64,000 nt of DNA, from NCBI RefSeq assembly GCF_905147365.1, contig NC_056423.1, positions 8,970,501-9,034,500 on the forward strand, written 5' to 3'. Under the pieces are notes generated by a model that searched no databases, was not told where the DNA came from, and was given only the letters and a program-made list of their open reading frames with translations. Positions 1-9,346 of the stretch are shown here, piece after piece. The translations under genes were made by a program, and so were the position numbers. This stretch comes from Aricia agestis (Eukaryota > Arthropoda > Insecta > Lepidoptera > Lycaenidae). Position 1 is the first letter of the stretch; each line of letters starts with the position of its first letter.

Positions 1-21
1 GTGTCGGGGTGTAGCGGATTT

Positions 22-50
22 CCGCTTCCATACAAATTGTATGGAGGCGG
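22..50. repeat. Short hairpin at window edge
   Basis: Fourteen-base arms (CCGCTTCCATACAA and its near complement) are separated by one base, with one mismatch. It is probably the end of a palindromic MITE cut by the window edge. Nothing else is recognisable from 51 to 310. Confidence 0.5.
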
Positions 51-310
51 ATTTTTGCGATGAGCCCCGGCACGCTGAGCCCCGGCACGGCCCGTCTCAG
101 TGTGCTCACTCCTTATATGTTGGAATGAAAATAGGTCCGAGTGTACGCCGCGGCCAAATGTTAGCATTTCGTAATCACATTTAGTTTTAAAAGCCCCTCT
201 GTGAATATTGCGATCTCGTGAGCTCGTAGAATTCACGAATTAGTTAGAAATTTCACGAATTAGTGAGTAATTTCTCTGCTTAGGTAACAATAAACTATTT
301 TAGTTTGCAA

Positions 311-507
311 TCTTTTATATATAAAACTCAAACCCAAACCACTGGACCAATCGAGCTGAAATTTGGCATGCAGGTAGATGATATGACGTAGGCATCCGCT
401 AAGAAAGGATTTTGATAAATTTCAACCCCAAGGGGTTAAAATAGGGGATGAAAGTTTGTATATAATAATACTTCTTAACGCGAGCGAAGCCGCGGGCAAA
501 AGCTCGT
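311..507 (+). mobile_element. Helitron-like element, family Hel-B, internally deleted
   Basis: It begins TCTTTTATATATAAAACTC and ends in the GCGAGCGAAGCCGCGGGC block followed by AAAAGCTCGT. The same block closes the copies at 39744-39988, 49040-49262 and 61679-61909. Compared with 61679 it lacks the GACTGACTGACATGG segment near the 5' end. Helitrons normally end CTRR before a T; all four copies here end CTCG|T, so the Helitron label is tentative. No coding capacity. Confidence 0.55.
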
Positions 508-751
508 CACATATAAAATTATGTCGCGGTACTTGTTTCGAATCTGTTTTGATGAAATTTTGTGTGCTATAGGGTCTGAAAAATCAATATCTATTTTTCA
601 TAGTATGTTAATTAAAGTATTTGGAAAAACGTCATTTACCGTCATTTATAGCTAGTGTGTATTTGAAATATCTCTAATACACTTAATTGTATAAAAAAGT
701 ATAGGCAATCTTTCACATCCAACCGAAACATTGTAATAAGTACGTAATGAC

Positions 752-1043
752 GACCTCTGTGGCTCAACGGTTAAGACTGTGTGGCAACTCAAGCCTTGGG
801 TCGCGGGTTCAAATCCCGCGGAACGGAACAAAAAAGCTTTCATTGTTCCTGGGTCATGGATGTGTATTAAATATGTATAATATGATATAATAAAATCTTA
901 AATATATGTAATATGTATAGTATAAAAGTATTAAAAAATATATTTCCGTTGTCTGGTACCCGTAACACAAATCCTTCGGATACTTAGCACGGGGCCAGAC
1001 TGACGTTGTGTGAAGCGTCCATAGAATTTAATATTATTATTAA
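752..1043 (+). mobile_element. tRNA-derived SINE, family SINE-A
   Basis: The head reads GACCTCTGTGGCTCAACGG (pol III A-box-like) and then GGGTTCAAATCCC (B-box-like), as in tRNA genes. The body contains GTTCCTGGGTCATGGATG and GGGGCCAGACTGACG, and the tail is ATT-rich. Other copies: 13147-13433 (-), 42578-42757 (+), 46301-46538 (-), 54541-54812 (+). The cloverleaf is not credible beyond the two boxes, so this is a SINE and not a functional tRNA gene. Confidence 0.8.
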
Positions 1044-1299
1044 GTAATGCTTTATCAACTTCTGGTGCAAATTGTATGACCGAAGGTATCATACAAAATC
1101 GAATGCTTTAATCTAATGAATATGTCCCTTAAAACAATTTAACATAACAATGCTCGCTATAAATAGCCTACGAAGATCAGTTAGAAACTTTGAGGGTCCT
1201 ATCAGGTTCAGGCGTCGGGGTTCCGACCCCTTAAATACCGTAATATACAACATTATGGGGGTGTTAAACTATTGAGACACCGCAGGAAATAGCGTAATC

Positions 1300-1684
1300 A
1301 TTATAATACGCGAGCGAAAAACTTTGTAACCTTTTTTACGAAAAATGCAGAAACGAAGGAGCATGATTTTGCACAGTTATAGTTTATATGGTAAAGGGGT
1401 GCATCGAGCTAATATTGTTTTAAAATTATGCTTTTATCACACATAATTTTAATACATAAAACATTACACACACTACAATACGCACACTACCATCTCTTTG
1501 ATTGGCAGGCCTATACACACAAATTATACTCTTTTGTTTATGGTAGAAGCCTGTTGTGAAATTAGAAATGGATTTTTGATTTTTTTTCTTAAACCTGAAA
1601 TAGTCAATACTTTAAACGGGGAGCCAAAAGAAGAAGATAATAAAATGTAGGGTCGAATTTAGACCATTGGGCGATCTCTAGTAG
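1300..1684 (+). repeat. Dispersed repeat, family C
   Basis: It matches in inverted orientation 53644-54138. Shared landmarks are AATACGCGAGCGAAAAACTT, TACGAAAAATGCAGAAACG, the CACACACTACAATACGCAC zone and CCATTGGGCGATCTCTAG. A third fragment lies at 34238-34333. No coding frame is shared by the copies; class unknown. Confidence 0.65.
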
Positions 1685-1738
1685 CTTTTATTGTATACCT
1701 ACGAATTATATTAAAAAACTAGCATAAGAGCTATAGTC

Positions 1739-1918
1739 ACCCATACTAATATTATTATAAACGCGAAAGTGTGTCTGTCTGTCTATTTGTCTGTCTGTCT
1801 GTTACTTCTTCACTCGCTGAACCGATTTTGCTGAAATTTCGTATGGACATAGTTTAAGTCCCCGGAAAGGACGCGCGATAAGCTAATCTTGGCGCAACGG
1901 AGTTGCGGATGTCATCTC
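1739..1918 (+). mobile_element. Helitron-like element, family Hel-A, deleted
   Basis: It starts CCATACTAATATTATTATAA, continues with TGTCTG repeats and GCTGAACCGATTTTGCTG, and ends with the hairpin CGCAACGGAGTTGCG followed by GATGTCATCTCA, where the family normally reads GTCATCTAG|T. The segment between GGAAAGGA and CGCGCGATAA is deleted. Confidence 0.7.
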
Positions 1919-1985
1919 AAAACCGTGAGAACGGATACAAAACCTTACGTTTATGAAGTTTTGTCGTGAGAGGAAAAAAACACAA

Positions 1986-2541
1986 CCTAAACTGTAGTCA
2001 CATCTACAGTTTCTTAGAAACCTGTACGTAGACACCTGTAGGTTTCTCTTAGACACTTGCAGGGTTCTCGTAGACACATGTAAGGTTTTCGTAGACACCT
2101 CTACGGTTGTCGTTGATACCTCTACGGTTTTCGTAGATACCTCTACGATTTTCGTAGACACCTCTACGGTTTTCGTAGACACCTCTACGGTTTTCGTAGT
2201 CACCTCTACGGTTTTCGTAGACACCTCTACGGTTTTCATAGACACCTCTACGGTTTTCGTAGACACCTCTACGGTTTTCGGAGACACCTCTATGGTTTTC
2301 GTAGACACCTCTACGGTTTTCGTAGTCACCTCTACGGTTTTCGTAGACACCTCTACGATTTTCGTAGTCACCTCTGTGGTTTTCATAGACACCTCTACGG
2401 TTTTCGTAGACACCTCTACGGTTTTCGTAGACACCTCTACGGTTTTCGTAGACACCTCTACGATTTTCGTAGTCACCTCTACGGTTTTCGTAGACACCTC
2501 TACGGTTTTCGTAGACACCTCTACGATTTTCGTAGACACCC
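1986..2541. repeat. 21-bp minisatellite, about 25 units, each a small hairpin
   Basis: The unit is CGTAGACACCTCTACGGTTTT. Within it CGTAGA and TCTACG pair around a CACC loop, so each unit is a 6-bp stem-loop with a TTTT-containing linker. Units are most uniform between about 2150 and 2530 and degenerate leftward. Because 21 is divisible by three and the unit has no stop, both strands read open for hundreds of bases (repeating VFVDTST or TKTVEVS); this follows from the repeat and does not show a gene. The flanking hairpin AAACTGTAG-TCACAT-CTACAGTTT at 1989-2012 resembles one unit. Confidence 0.95.
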
Positions 2542-2625
2542 AGACGGATCAGTAGTTCCTGAGATTAGCGCGTTCAAACAAACAAACTAACAAACTCTTC
2601 CGCTTTATAATATTAGTAAAGATAT
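2542..2625 (+). repeat. 3' end of a dispersed repeat that hosts the minisatellite
   Basis: AGTAGTTCCTGAGATTAGCG followed by a CAAACAAACAAACT run and CTTTATAATATTAGTAAAG is a familiar 3' end of short interspersed repeats in moths and butterflies. The AGTTCCTGAGATTAGCGCG word recurs at about 34612-34630. The minisatellite lies just upstream and appears to have grown inside this repeat. Confidence 0.5.
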
Positions 2626-2764
2626 CTAGTATGTCTCGTAAATTAAATTATGTGGTGAAATTCCAGTAACTAGTGATTCGCCGTAGAGTGTGTGCTGCGG
2701 CGATCAGGGTACGTAGTCAAATTGCTTTCGATAACTTTGATAGCGATGTTATAAAAATATTTGG

Positions 2765-2926
2765 CTAGATGACGATAGCGATGTCAGATGTTGTAAAAAT
2801 ATTTGGCTAGAGCCGGTAACTCCGCAGGAATTCGATTATCGCGCGGGAATCGTACATTTTTCTGGGATAAAAAGTATCCTATGTCCTTTTCCGGAACTAA
2901 AAGTATCTCCATACTAAATTTTACGC
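2765..2926 (-). mobile_element. Hel-A fragment, minus strand
   Basis: On the plus strand it opens CTAGATGACG (complement of the family's 3' end). It continues, after a ~35-40-bp local duplication of GATAGCGATGT...ATATTTGGCTAG, with complements of the GTACGGTTCCCGCGCGATAA and GGATACTTTTTATCCC blocks. The 5' half is missing. Confidence 0.6.
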
Positions 2927-3041
2927 TAGACGGCAGCACTGGCACAGACAGTAAACAAAAACTTTTGTTCAACGTCTGACAACGTTTCTGTCAATGTCGT
3001 GGTCGGATTATTTACTGTATATTATGCTAATAGCGCCTTAT

Positions 3042-3250
3042 ACGTGGGAGAGCCATGCTTCGGCACGAATGGGCCAGCTCGACCGGAGAAATACCACGTT
3101 CTCACAGAAAACCGACCTGAAACAGCGCTTGCGCTGTGTTTCGCCGAGTGTGTGAGTTTACCGGAGGCCCAATCCCCTACCCTAATCCCTTCCCTACCCT
3201 CCCCTATTCCCTTCCCAGTTCCCTTTCCTTTCCATCCCTACCCTCCCTAA
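3042..3250 (+). mobile_element. SINE-M, host copy, 5' part
   Basis: It starts GTGGGAGAGCCATGCTTCGG and contains the internal stem AACAGCGCTTGCGCTG and a variable CCCTACCC/TTCCC pyrimidine tract. It is interrupted at 3251 by a second SINE-M in reverse; its 3' part resumes at 3601. The family resembles butterfly Metulj-type SINEs as I remember them, which needs a database check. The 83-codon open frame across this segment belongs to the repeat and is not a gene. Confidence 0.85.
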
Positions 3251-3583
3251 TTTTTTTTTTTATGAAATAAGGGGGTAAACGAGCAAACGGGTCACCTGAT
3301 GGAAAGCAACTTCCGTCGCCCATGGACACTCGCAGCATCAGAAGAGCTGCAAGTGCGTTGCCGGCCTTTTAAGAGGGAATAGGGTAATAGGGGAGGGTAG
3401 GGAAGGGAAGGGAATAGTTGGTAGGGAAGGGAATAGGGCAGTGGTTAGGGGATTGGGCCTCCGGTAAACTCACTCACTCGGCGAAACGCAGCGCAAGCGC
3501 TGTTTCACGCCGGTTTTCTGTGAGAACGTGGTATTTATCCGGTCGAGCCGGCCCATTCGTGCCGAAGCATGGCTCTCCCACGT
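3251..3583 (-). mobile_element. SINE-M inserted into another SINE-M
   Basis: A complete reverse copy: poly-T at 3251-3261 (the element's poly-A tail), the LINE-like tail, a GGGAAGGG-rich tract, then the complement of the GTGGGAGAGCC 5' end at 3583. It splits the host copy 3042-3250 / 3601-3736. I could not define a clean target duplication. Confidence 0.85.
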
Positions 3584-3600
3584 AAAATACCGAATATTTA

Positions 3601-3736
3601 CCCTATTCCCTCTTAAAAGGCCGGCAACGCACCTGCAGCTCTTCTGATGCTGCGAGTGTCCATGGGCGACGGTAGTTGCTTACCATCAGGTGACCCGTTT
3701 GCTCGTTTGCCCCCTTATTTCATTTAAAAAAAAAAA
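3601..3736 (+). mobile_element. SINE-M, host copy, 3' part
   Basis: It resumes at CCCTATTCCCTCTTAAAAGG, runs through the LINE-shared tail ending GTTTGCCCCCTTATTTCA, and finishes in poly-A. It carries GACGGTAG like the LINE, where most SINE-M copies have GACGGAAG. Confidence 0.85.
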
Positions 3737-3852
3737 CTCCGATCTTTGTCGTATGTTATTCCCTATTCATATTATTATTAAGGACGTAGACAACTTTTTA
3801 TCACGACAAAATGCACAGTTTCTTAAAGACTTTGCCCACAAAGTCGCCGGCC

Positions 3853-4334
3853 TTAAGAGGATTCCACACCGCCATTTTTTCCATACAAACGCTGTCCCCT
3901 GTTTCCTCCCTGGATAATGCTAGTAGAGTTATAATTTTTTTCCTGAATATCTACGGCCACTAATACAATGTCCCTATGTTTTCTTTTTTTTCATAATTTA
4001 ATTATTAAATAAGATATGAACGTTCAAAAACCCAAAAAAATGGCCAGATTTTCCACTGTGTTCAAACGTCCAGAAAACAGATTTGGATAGATTATACAAA
4101 AAAAGCAAAACATAGGAACACAGCTCAAGCCTTTTTTTTAATCTTTAATGAAAAAAGTACTTAAATCGGTTCAGTTTTGGAGAAGGAATCAGGGGACAAC
4201 GAATCGTTGATTTTCTGGATTTTCTGCAGTTGTCTCTATCGCGTTCTGCGGTATAGGCTTGAGGTAAGGGAGACAGCTATAGATATTACACGTACTTTTT
4301 TTTCATTTCTCTAGCCGCTGTGGTATCCTCTTAA
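3853..4334. mobile_element. TTAA-flanked MITE, family TTAA-1
   Basis: TTAA occurs at both ends (3853-3856 and 4331-4334), with inverted ends GAGGATTCCACACCGCC and GAGGATACCACAGCGGC just inside. An inverted copy with the same ends lies at 47167-47638. TTAA target duplication is characteristic of piggyBac-type transposons, so this is probably a piggyBac-mobilised non-autonomous element. It has no transposase frame. Confidence 0.8.
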
Positions 4335-4547
4335 CCTAACCTAACCTTTTACCACCCAACCTACATAACTAGGATATAGTGAGCATAAACTGTAAGAACT
4401 TGGGTAACGCAAATAGAAATAAAAACCCTTTTAACGCGCCATTGGAGATATAAAAGGTCTGAGTGTATAGATTTTATATATTGTATTTGGTCATAAGCTT
4501 TTATTCCGGTTAAACGACGTTGCTCGACTGTTATAGCCCTTAGGGCG

Positions 4548-4922
4548 ATACCTCACCGGGATGCCAAGGCGACGTGGCCAGCGACGTTACCATGGCTATG
4601 TCTGGTGTCTCTATGTCACCGCAAAGCGGTGCTTAATGTTTATCTTAAATTCTATGAAGATTTCAGAAAAAACCCTGAAAAAATTTTTGATTATTATCTG
4701 AGGATATCACTAAAATCAGCGACTGATTGAGCGACGGAGCATACAAAGACGTGAAAATAACTGACAACGTCGCACGTCGCCACATGCGGAGCGGTAGACT
4801 CTGGCTACGCTGGCTACTTGGCAACGTCCAGCCGTACGCCAGGTGAGTTACGCGTCATACATCTCAATAGAACTAGTTGGCAACGTCGCTGGCCACGTCG
4901 CTATGGCGTCCCGGTGAGGTAT
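4548..4922. mobile_element. MITE with ~45-bp terminal inverted repeats
   Basis: The left end ATACCTCACCGGGATGCCAA and the complement of the right end ATACCTCACCGGGACGCCAT match over about 45 bp, continuing GCGACGTGGCCAGCGACGTT on both sides. The interior is AT-rich and non-coding. The ends are compatible with a TA duplication around CCTCACCGGG, but the palindromic TATACC border leaves this ambiguous. Confidence 0.75.
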
Positions 4923-5037
4923 GGCTTTTACTCTATCTGTTCTAATTTCAAATTGCTCAGACGCATCCCAACCTTTCGTCACGTTTAAAATGTTAACTTA
5001 CTCTTACAATTCTTGATTTTTTTTTTCATTTTCTTGA

Positions 5038-5443
5038 GATTATAGTCGGGGATTACTAGAACAATTTTTTTTATTACTATTAAGCTAATTTTTGTGAGTA
5101 GCTTCATTTTGATAAGACGAACAACAATTTTATTTGCGAAAAATCTCAAAAGTGGTAGCTAACAGAGATAGAAAGGATTTCATAATTTGATTTGATGGTC
5201 CCAAAATATGGATTGTTCTATTTGTAGGACAATATTATTCTTAAATGAAATAACTATTAACCTATCAACATACAAAAACAAGACTATCAAATCAAAGTAT
5301 GAATTCCTTTCTATCTCTGTTAGCTACTACTTTCGAGATTTTTCGTAAATAAAAATGTTTGTCTTATAAAAATGAAGCTACTCACAAAAAATTTGCTTGA
5401 TAGTAATAAAAAAAAATGTCCTAGGGATCCCTGACTATTATAA
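5038..5443. mobile_element. Foldback MITE with ~165-bp arms
   Basis: Left arm 5038-5206 (TATAGTC, GTGAGTAGCTTCATTTTGAT, AGCTAACAGAGATAGAAAGG) is complementary to right arm 5276-5443, separated by about 70 bp. The arms differ by scattered substitutions. No coding potential. Confidence 0.75.
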
Positions 5444-6138
5444 ACTTCATAGAGTATAGACTACATATTACATACAAAAACTTTTGTACCATTTGGAATC
5501 AAATTTGTGAAGTTAAATCCATAGATGATTCGATTTCTGCAGGTGACCTACAACACCTAATACAACTTTTAAGACTATCGAGAAAACTTTTCAGATCTAA
5601 ATTTCCATAATTGTTGTTATAAGTTGAGAATGTTTTTGAATACTAAATATAAAAGACTTTGGAAGGTGTAGGAGCCCATAAAAACATTTAGTTGTTGGCT
5701 GTAAGTTTTAACCTGGTGCGTTTTACGTTATACTCGTATTATATAGAGTAAGTATACATTTTTTTTTCAAGCTTCTACGATTTTTTTTCTAAAAAGATTT
5801 ACAACTATGCTGTGTTTGCAACCCTATTATAGTATATGGAGCTTGTTAGTTATTATTTATTGGTCCTTCGAGCCGCCACTTAGAGCGTATTATGCGCATA
5901 TATTAATTCCAGGGTTTAACGTGTTAGGTTTTACAAGAGAAAGCTAGATTATTATAAAGCTAGATATTTTACATCGTGCAATAAGAGCAATAATAAATGA
6001 AAATGTGTAATAAAAAATATGAATGAAAATAATAGAATATACTTACACGAAAGAAATCGAACGAGAGAACGAACGAACGAAAACGAATCAGAGAAATTAA
6101 TTTACAGACTTCAGCAAAACAAAATAATGGTTTTTAGA
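5444..6138. other. No feature seen
   Basis: AT-rich DNA without a convincing frame, RNA gene or repeat boundary. A short GAAC/GAACGA run occurs at about 6059-6083. Confidence 0.4.
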
Positions 6139-6269
6139 TCGAACGCGACACGTTGATGCATTTCTAAATTTGTATGGATTTGACAGATTTCAATTGCGTG
6201 AGACGTCTTGCGAATCTGTCAAATCCATACAAATGCATCTACGCGTCGCGTTGTAGTCTGAATCAACAC
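6139..6269. mobile_element. Palindromic MITE copy A, family HP-1, left-truncated
   Basis: The family has long complementary arms (GATGCATTTCTAAATTTGTA, GGATTTGACAGATT) around a centre reading AATTGCGTSAGACGTCTT. Copy A has the G variant in the centre and ends GTCTGAATCAACAC. It is the mirror partner of copy C, with copy B between them. Confidence 0.8.
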
Positions 6270-6272
6270 TTA

Positions 6273-6425
6273 GGGTTGATTCAGACCGCAACGCGACGCG
6301 TAGATGCATTTCTAAATTTGTATGGATTTGACAGATTTCAATTGCGTCAGACGTCTTCCAAATCTGTCAGATCCATACTAATTTAGAAATGCATCTACAC
6401 GTCCCGTTGCGGTCTGAATCAACCC
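6273..6425. mobile_element. Palindromic MITE copy B, inserted at TA
   Basis: A complete element with ends GGGTTGATTCAGACCGCAAC and its complement, flanked TTA at 6270-6272 and TAA at 6426-6428, compatible with a TA target duplication. The whole 153 bp folds on itself. Related copies lie at 32611-32757 and 55387-55540. Confidence 0.85.
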
Positions 6426-6428
6426 TAA

Positions 6429-6560
6429 GTGTTGATTCAGACTACAACGCGACGCGTGGATGCATTTGTATGCATTTGACAGATTCGCAAGACGTCTCAC
6501 GCAATTGAAATCTGTCAAATCCATACAAATTTATGGCACGCCGCGCCTCGCCTCGTCGCG
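6429..6560. mobile_element. Palindromic MITE copy C, mirror of copy A
   Basis: It starts GTGTTGATTCAGACTACAAC and carries GACGTCTCACGCAATTG, the exact complement of copy A's centre variant. A and C together form a larger palindrome whose centre was the target of copy B. The right end decays into GC-rich sequence around 6540-6580. Confidence 0.75.
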
Positions 6561-6646
6561 TCGCTGTCTAAATTGACCCTAAGAATGGTATTGGCGAAAA
6601 GACCGTAGACGGCTTAAAGAATAAATAGAAAAAACAACCTGCAGCC

Positions 6647-6747
6647 ATGTGGAGGTTCTTCCTATACCCGGTGTTGCTGTCCAGCTCAGTCATCGTGATG
6701 CTGTTCGCCATCATCGACTCCAGTCGTTCACCAACTGGAAACAGGAG
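6647..6747 (+). CDS. Candidate first coding exon with signal peptide or membrane anchor
   Basis: After a possible acceptor (ACAACCTGCAG) an ATG opens a frame beginning MWRFFLYPVLLSSSVIVMLF and continuing AIIDSSRSPTGNRR. It has a short N-terminus, about 18 hydrophobic residues, then a basic hydrophilic stretch, as in a secreted or type II membrane protein. Codons favour G or C in third position, unlike the AT-rich surroundings. A possible donor AG|GT lies at 6748, leaving two bases of a codon (phase 2); the GTACCA donor is weak. Read without splicing, the frame stops at 6782-6784 after 45 residues. I do not recognise the protein and find no phase-compatible next exon nearby; 18167-18277 does not fit directly. 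It could also be chance. Confidence 0.35.
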
Positions 6748-6784
6748 GTACCATCAGTTACACTTGATACGCCATACGCCGTAA

Positions 6785-7518
6785 CGCCATAGATATTATG
6801 GACCAGCTTATGGACTCCGGTCTGAAATAAACATTTTTTTATTTTTATTTTTTTTTATTATTATTATTACTCTTGTAAAAATCATGACCAAATCGTTTGA
6901 GGTGTCCAATTTTTGAACAATGTTGCAAATTTTTTTGAAACGTATACGAACACTCGCTAAAAAGTCTTTGTAGTTTAGACATTAACTGTATGGAAGTGTC
7001 TAAATTCACAGTCCGTTCTATCCTATATAACCTCGGAGTTTTTCAAAATCACTCCTATGTCGTCCCCATAAGGTTCACTTGAAGGTAAAATAGCGGAATC
7101 AAAAGTTTAATTAAAAATTCCCAGCTCTTATCTGCAGGAAGTTTTTTGGATCTTCAGGGTTCCGCTGTCAGAGCTTTGTTAGCGTTTTAAGTTTTGTTTT
7201 GTTTATTGTAGTTAAAGTTTTTATGTACTCCGTATCTATTTTGATATTGTCGTCTTTCTTTTTGTGTATATTTTCATGTAAAACTGTGTGCAACAAATTG
7301 TTAAATAAGTAAAAAAATAATGTAAATAAATTGAAACTTGTCTTATGATTCAAATTATAAGACAAGCTTAAAATTTTGATACGAATTTCGTCGTAATACT
7401 AAGTTTTTATCGCCTAAATATTTCTCGCGACCTCGGCTAATTTTAAAAGGCATGTCCACGTCCTTCTCTTTGAGATACACACATTATAGAGTAGGCAACT
7501 CAATGAAAATTACATAAA
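6785..7518. other. No feature seen
   Basis: AT-rich DNA with an ATT/TTA microsatellite-like run at about 6833-6872. Short frames here are low-complexity, and no repeat boundary is clear. Confidence 0.4.
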
Positions 7519-7678
7519 AGCAGCAGGAGTAGCATGGTCACCATAGGAACAGTTTCTTTCTACAAAAAATAGACAAAGTGACAGTTAGACAATGGAAATT
7601 CGCCATTTTGTTAATAAAATCTGTCACTATGTCGATTCTTTCCCACGTCTATTGTTGTTATGCTAGCCCTGCTGGTCT
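7519..7678. mobile_element. MITE with GCAGGGCTAGCAT-type ends
   Basis: The left end GCAGCAGGAGTAGCATGGTC and the complement of the right end ACCAGCAGGGCTAGCATAAC match with few differences. The inner arms share AGACAAAGTGACAG and CTGTCACTATGTCG. About 160 bp, no coding. Confidence 0.6.
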
Positions 7679-7727
7679 GTAGTCTGAGAAAGCTGCTGAT
7701 TGTTTTGAAGCCCAATAAATTCATGCT

Positions 7728-7944
7728 TCCATATGAATATTATAAATGCAAAAGTGAATCTACCTGTCTATCTTTCTGTCTATAGAGGTCTTCACGCCCA
7801 AACCGCTGAACCGATTTTGATGAGATTCGGTATGGAGATACTTTGAGTCCCGAGAAAAGACATAGGATAGATATCCCTGAAATATGTACGGTTCCCGGGT
7901 GATAAACGAATTATGGCGCAAAAGAGTTGCAGGCATCATCTAGT
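7728..7944 (+). mobile_element. Hel-A element, near full length
   Basis: It starts TCCATATGAATATTATAAAT, followed by the CTGTCTAT zone, AACCGCTGAACCGATTTTGA, GTATGGAGATACTTTGAGTC, and GCGCAAAAGAGTTGC as the degraded hairpin, and ends CATCATCTAG|T. This is the TC...CTAG|T arrangement of non-autonomous Helitrons. Confidence 0.75.
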
Positions 7945-8136
7945 ACAAAAAAAAATTCGATCAGGAAATCTATATCTCTATATTTCTAATATCTCTATCT
8001 CTTTCAACGCAACTTTATTTCTATCAAGGAATAAGTCTCATGGAGTAGTAAAGCCGGAGCTTTTTAGTTTTATGTGGTTTATATGACAAAGTACATTCGC
8101 GGATAAATTCAGACGAGGCGGCAATCCCGCGGAATG

Positions 8137-8582
8137 GGCGGAACGTGCGCCGTAAACACGCCACGTGAAGCCCTAGCACGATAGCAACGCATTCGCTACG
8201 AATCTGAAACTTATTGGCAACCTTAAGAATAAGAGTTAAAAGTTGGTGGCATAATAATTATGACACTTTGACAAAAAAAGAAGCAGGCGTGTAACGTAAA
8301 CATGCCACGTGAAGCCCTAGCCACTACGGCTAAGTATTCGCTACGAATATGAAACTTATTGGCAACCTGAAGAGCAAGTGTTTGATTTTTGACATGACAA
8401 TTGACACAAAAAATCCAGACGTGAGTTGTGAACACGCCACGGAAAGCCCTAGCACGACGGCCAAGCATTCGTCACAAAACTTTTTTAAACTGAAGAATTA
8501 GAGCTATTATAAATATATGCTGTTTGAGATGACAATTGACTCAAAAGACCCAGACGTGCGCCGTCAACACGCTACGTGAAAC
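8137..8582. repeat. Tandem repeat of 132-144 bp, about 3.2 units, cut by a LINE
   Basis: The anchor word GCCACGTGAAGCCCTAG recurs with its CCAC at 8161, 8305 and 8437 and, as CTACGTGAA, at 8572, giving spacings of 144, 132 and 135. Units also share GCATTCGCTACGAATCTGAA and TTGACATGACAATTGAC. The fourth unit is interrupted at 8583 by the tail of the reverse LINE. Frames across the repeat are accidental. Confidence 0.8.
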
Positions 8583-8845
8583 ATTAAAAAATAAAATAAA
8601 TAAAAATAAAATACGTTTATTACAGACTATCACAGCCCATAGCGGTAAGTAATTAACAATAATTTTAATCCTATGTTAGTAATGATAAAAAGTGATTAAG
8701 TTTAATTTCACTATTTGGCGTATTTGCGCCACGGTACCGGCGCACTAGAAACATGGACATGAACGTGCTCCCAGTGCGCCGCTATCGCGCCGTCAGCTTG
8801 CCCACATATCGCCTTCAGTATGCTGTTATCACTCTCGCGAACTCT

Positions 8846-9346
8846 TTACATCAGTGACGCTGTACGCTTGCGTAAAACTGACGGAAAGTCGTCAGTTCTA
8901 GCGTCAGCGAACATGCCAGATGCACTGCAGTATCGCGGGAGCGCGAGCAGCATCCTGAAAGCGTTATTGTATTGGACACGAAGAGCGTCAAACGCCCGCC
9001 TCGTATATGCCACCCACAAGGCGCATGTATACAGTGGTTGACAAAAAGCTTTAAAAAGTGCAATTTTGACCTCCACTGTACACCGCGCAAACCGGCGGGC
9101 TAGCATATTGCAGCGCACGGCTAACGCTCTTCTTGCCCTCTCAATATCATCATCATCTCTGAGATCCTCGTTAATGATATGTCCCAGGTATTTAAATTTT
9201 GATACTATTTTAAGTGCGGTCCCATTTATAGTAACAGGTGGAACATGCACAGGTTTTGCTTTACCCACCTTAAAGAGCAAAAGCTCACTCTTGGAGACAT
9301 TATATCTAAGGCCGTGTTCACTCGCATAGGTCTCACAAATAGACAA
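8846..9346 (-). pseudogene. LINE-C ORF2, C-terminal region after the RT palm
   Basis: A 166-codon frame beginning MSICETYASEHGLRYNVSKS, with TINGTALKIVSKFKYLGHII and CQPLYTCALWVAYTRRAF. These match the thumb and post-RT segment of non-LTR ORF2 proteins: the KSEL block, the FKYLGH block, then the helical LY-L region. It runs to the 3' UTR without a nuclease domain. It is out of frame with the RT core upstream (9333-9524), so it cannot be made as part of one protein from this copy. Confidence 0.8.

Noticed and set aside
752..830. Possible tRNA gene.
   Set aside because: A- and B-box words are present, but the arms do not fold into a cloverleaf and the same head recurs in the family's other copies.
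1986..2541. CRISPR-like short hairpin repeats.
   Set aside because: No spacers between units; a eukaryotic minisatellite.
1883..2555. Long open frames on both strands (218 and 87 codons).
   Set aside because: They are generated by a 21-bp repeat without stops; no start context, no non-repeat domain.
2999..3250. 83-codon plus-strand frame.
   Set aside because: It lies in SINE-M sequence that also occurs elsewhere in the window.
8820..9329. Plus-strand frames of 73 and 87 codons.
   Set aside because: They are shadows of the minus-strand LINE-C reverse transcriptase.
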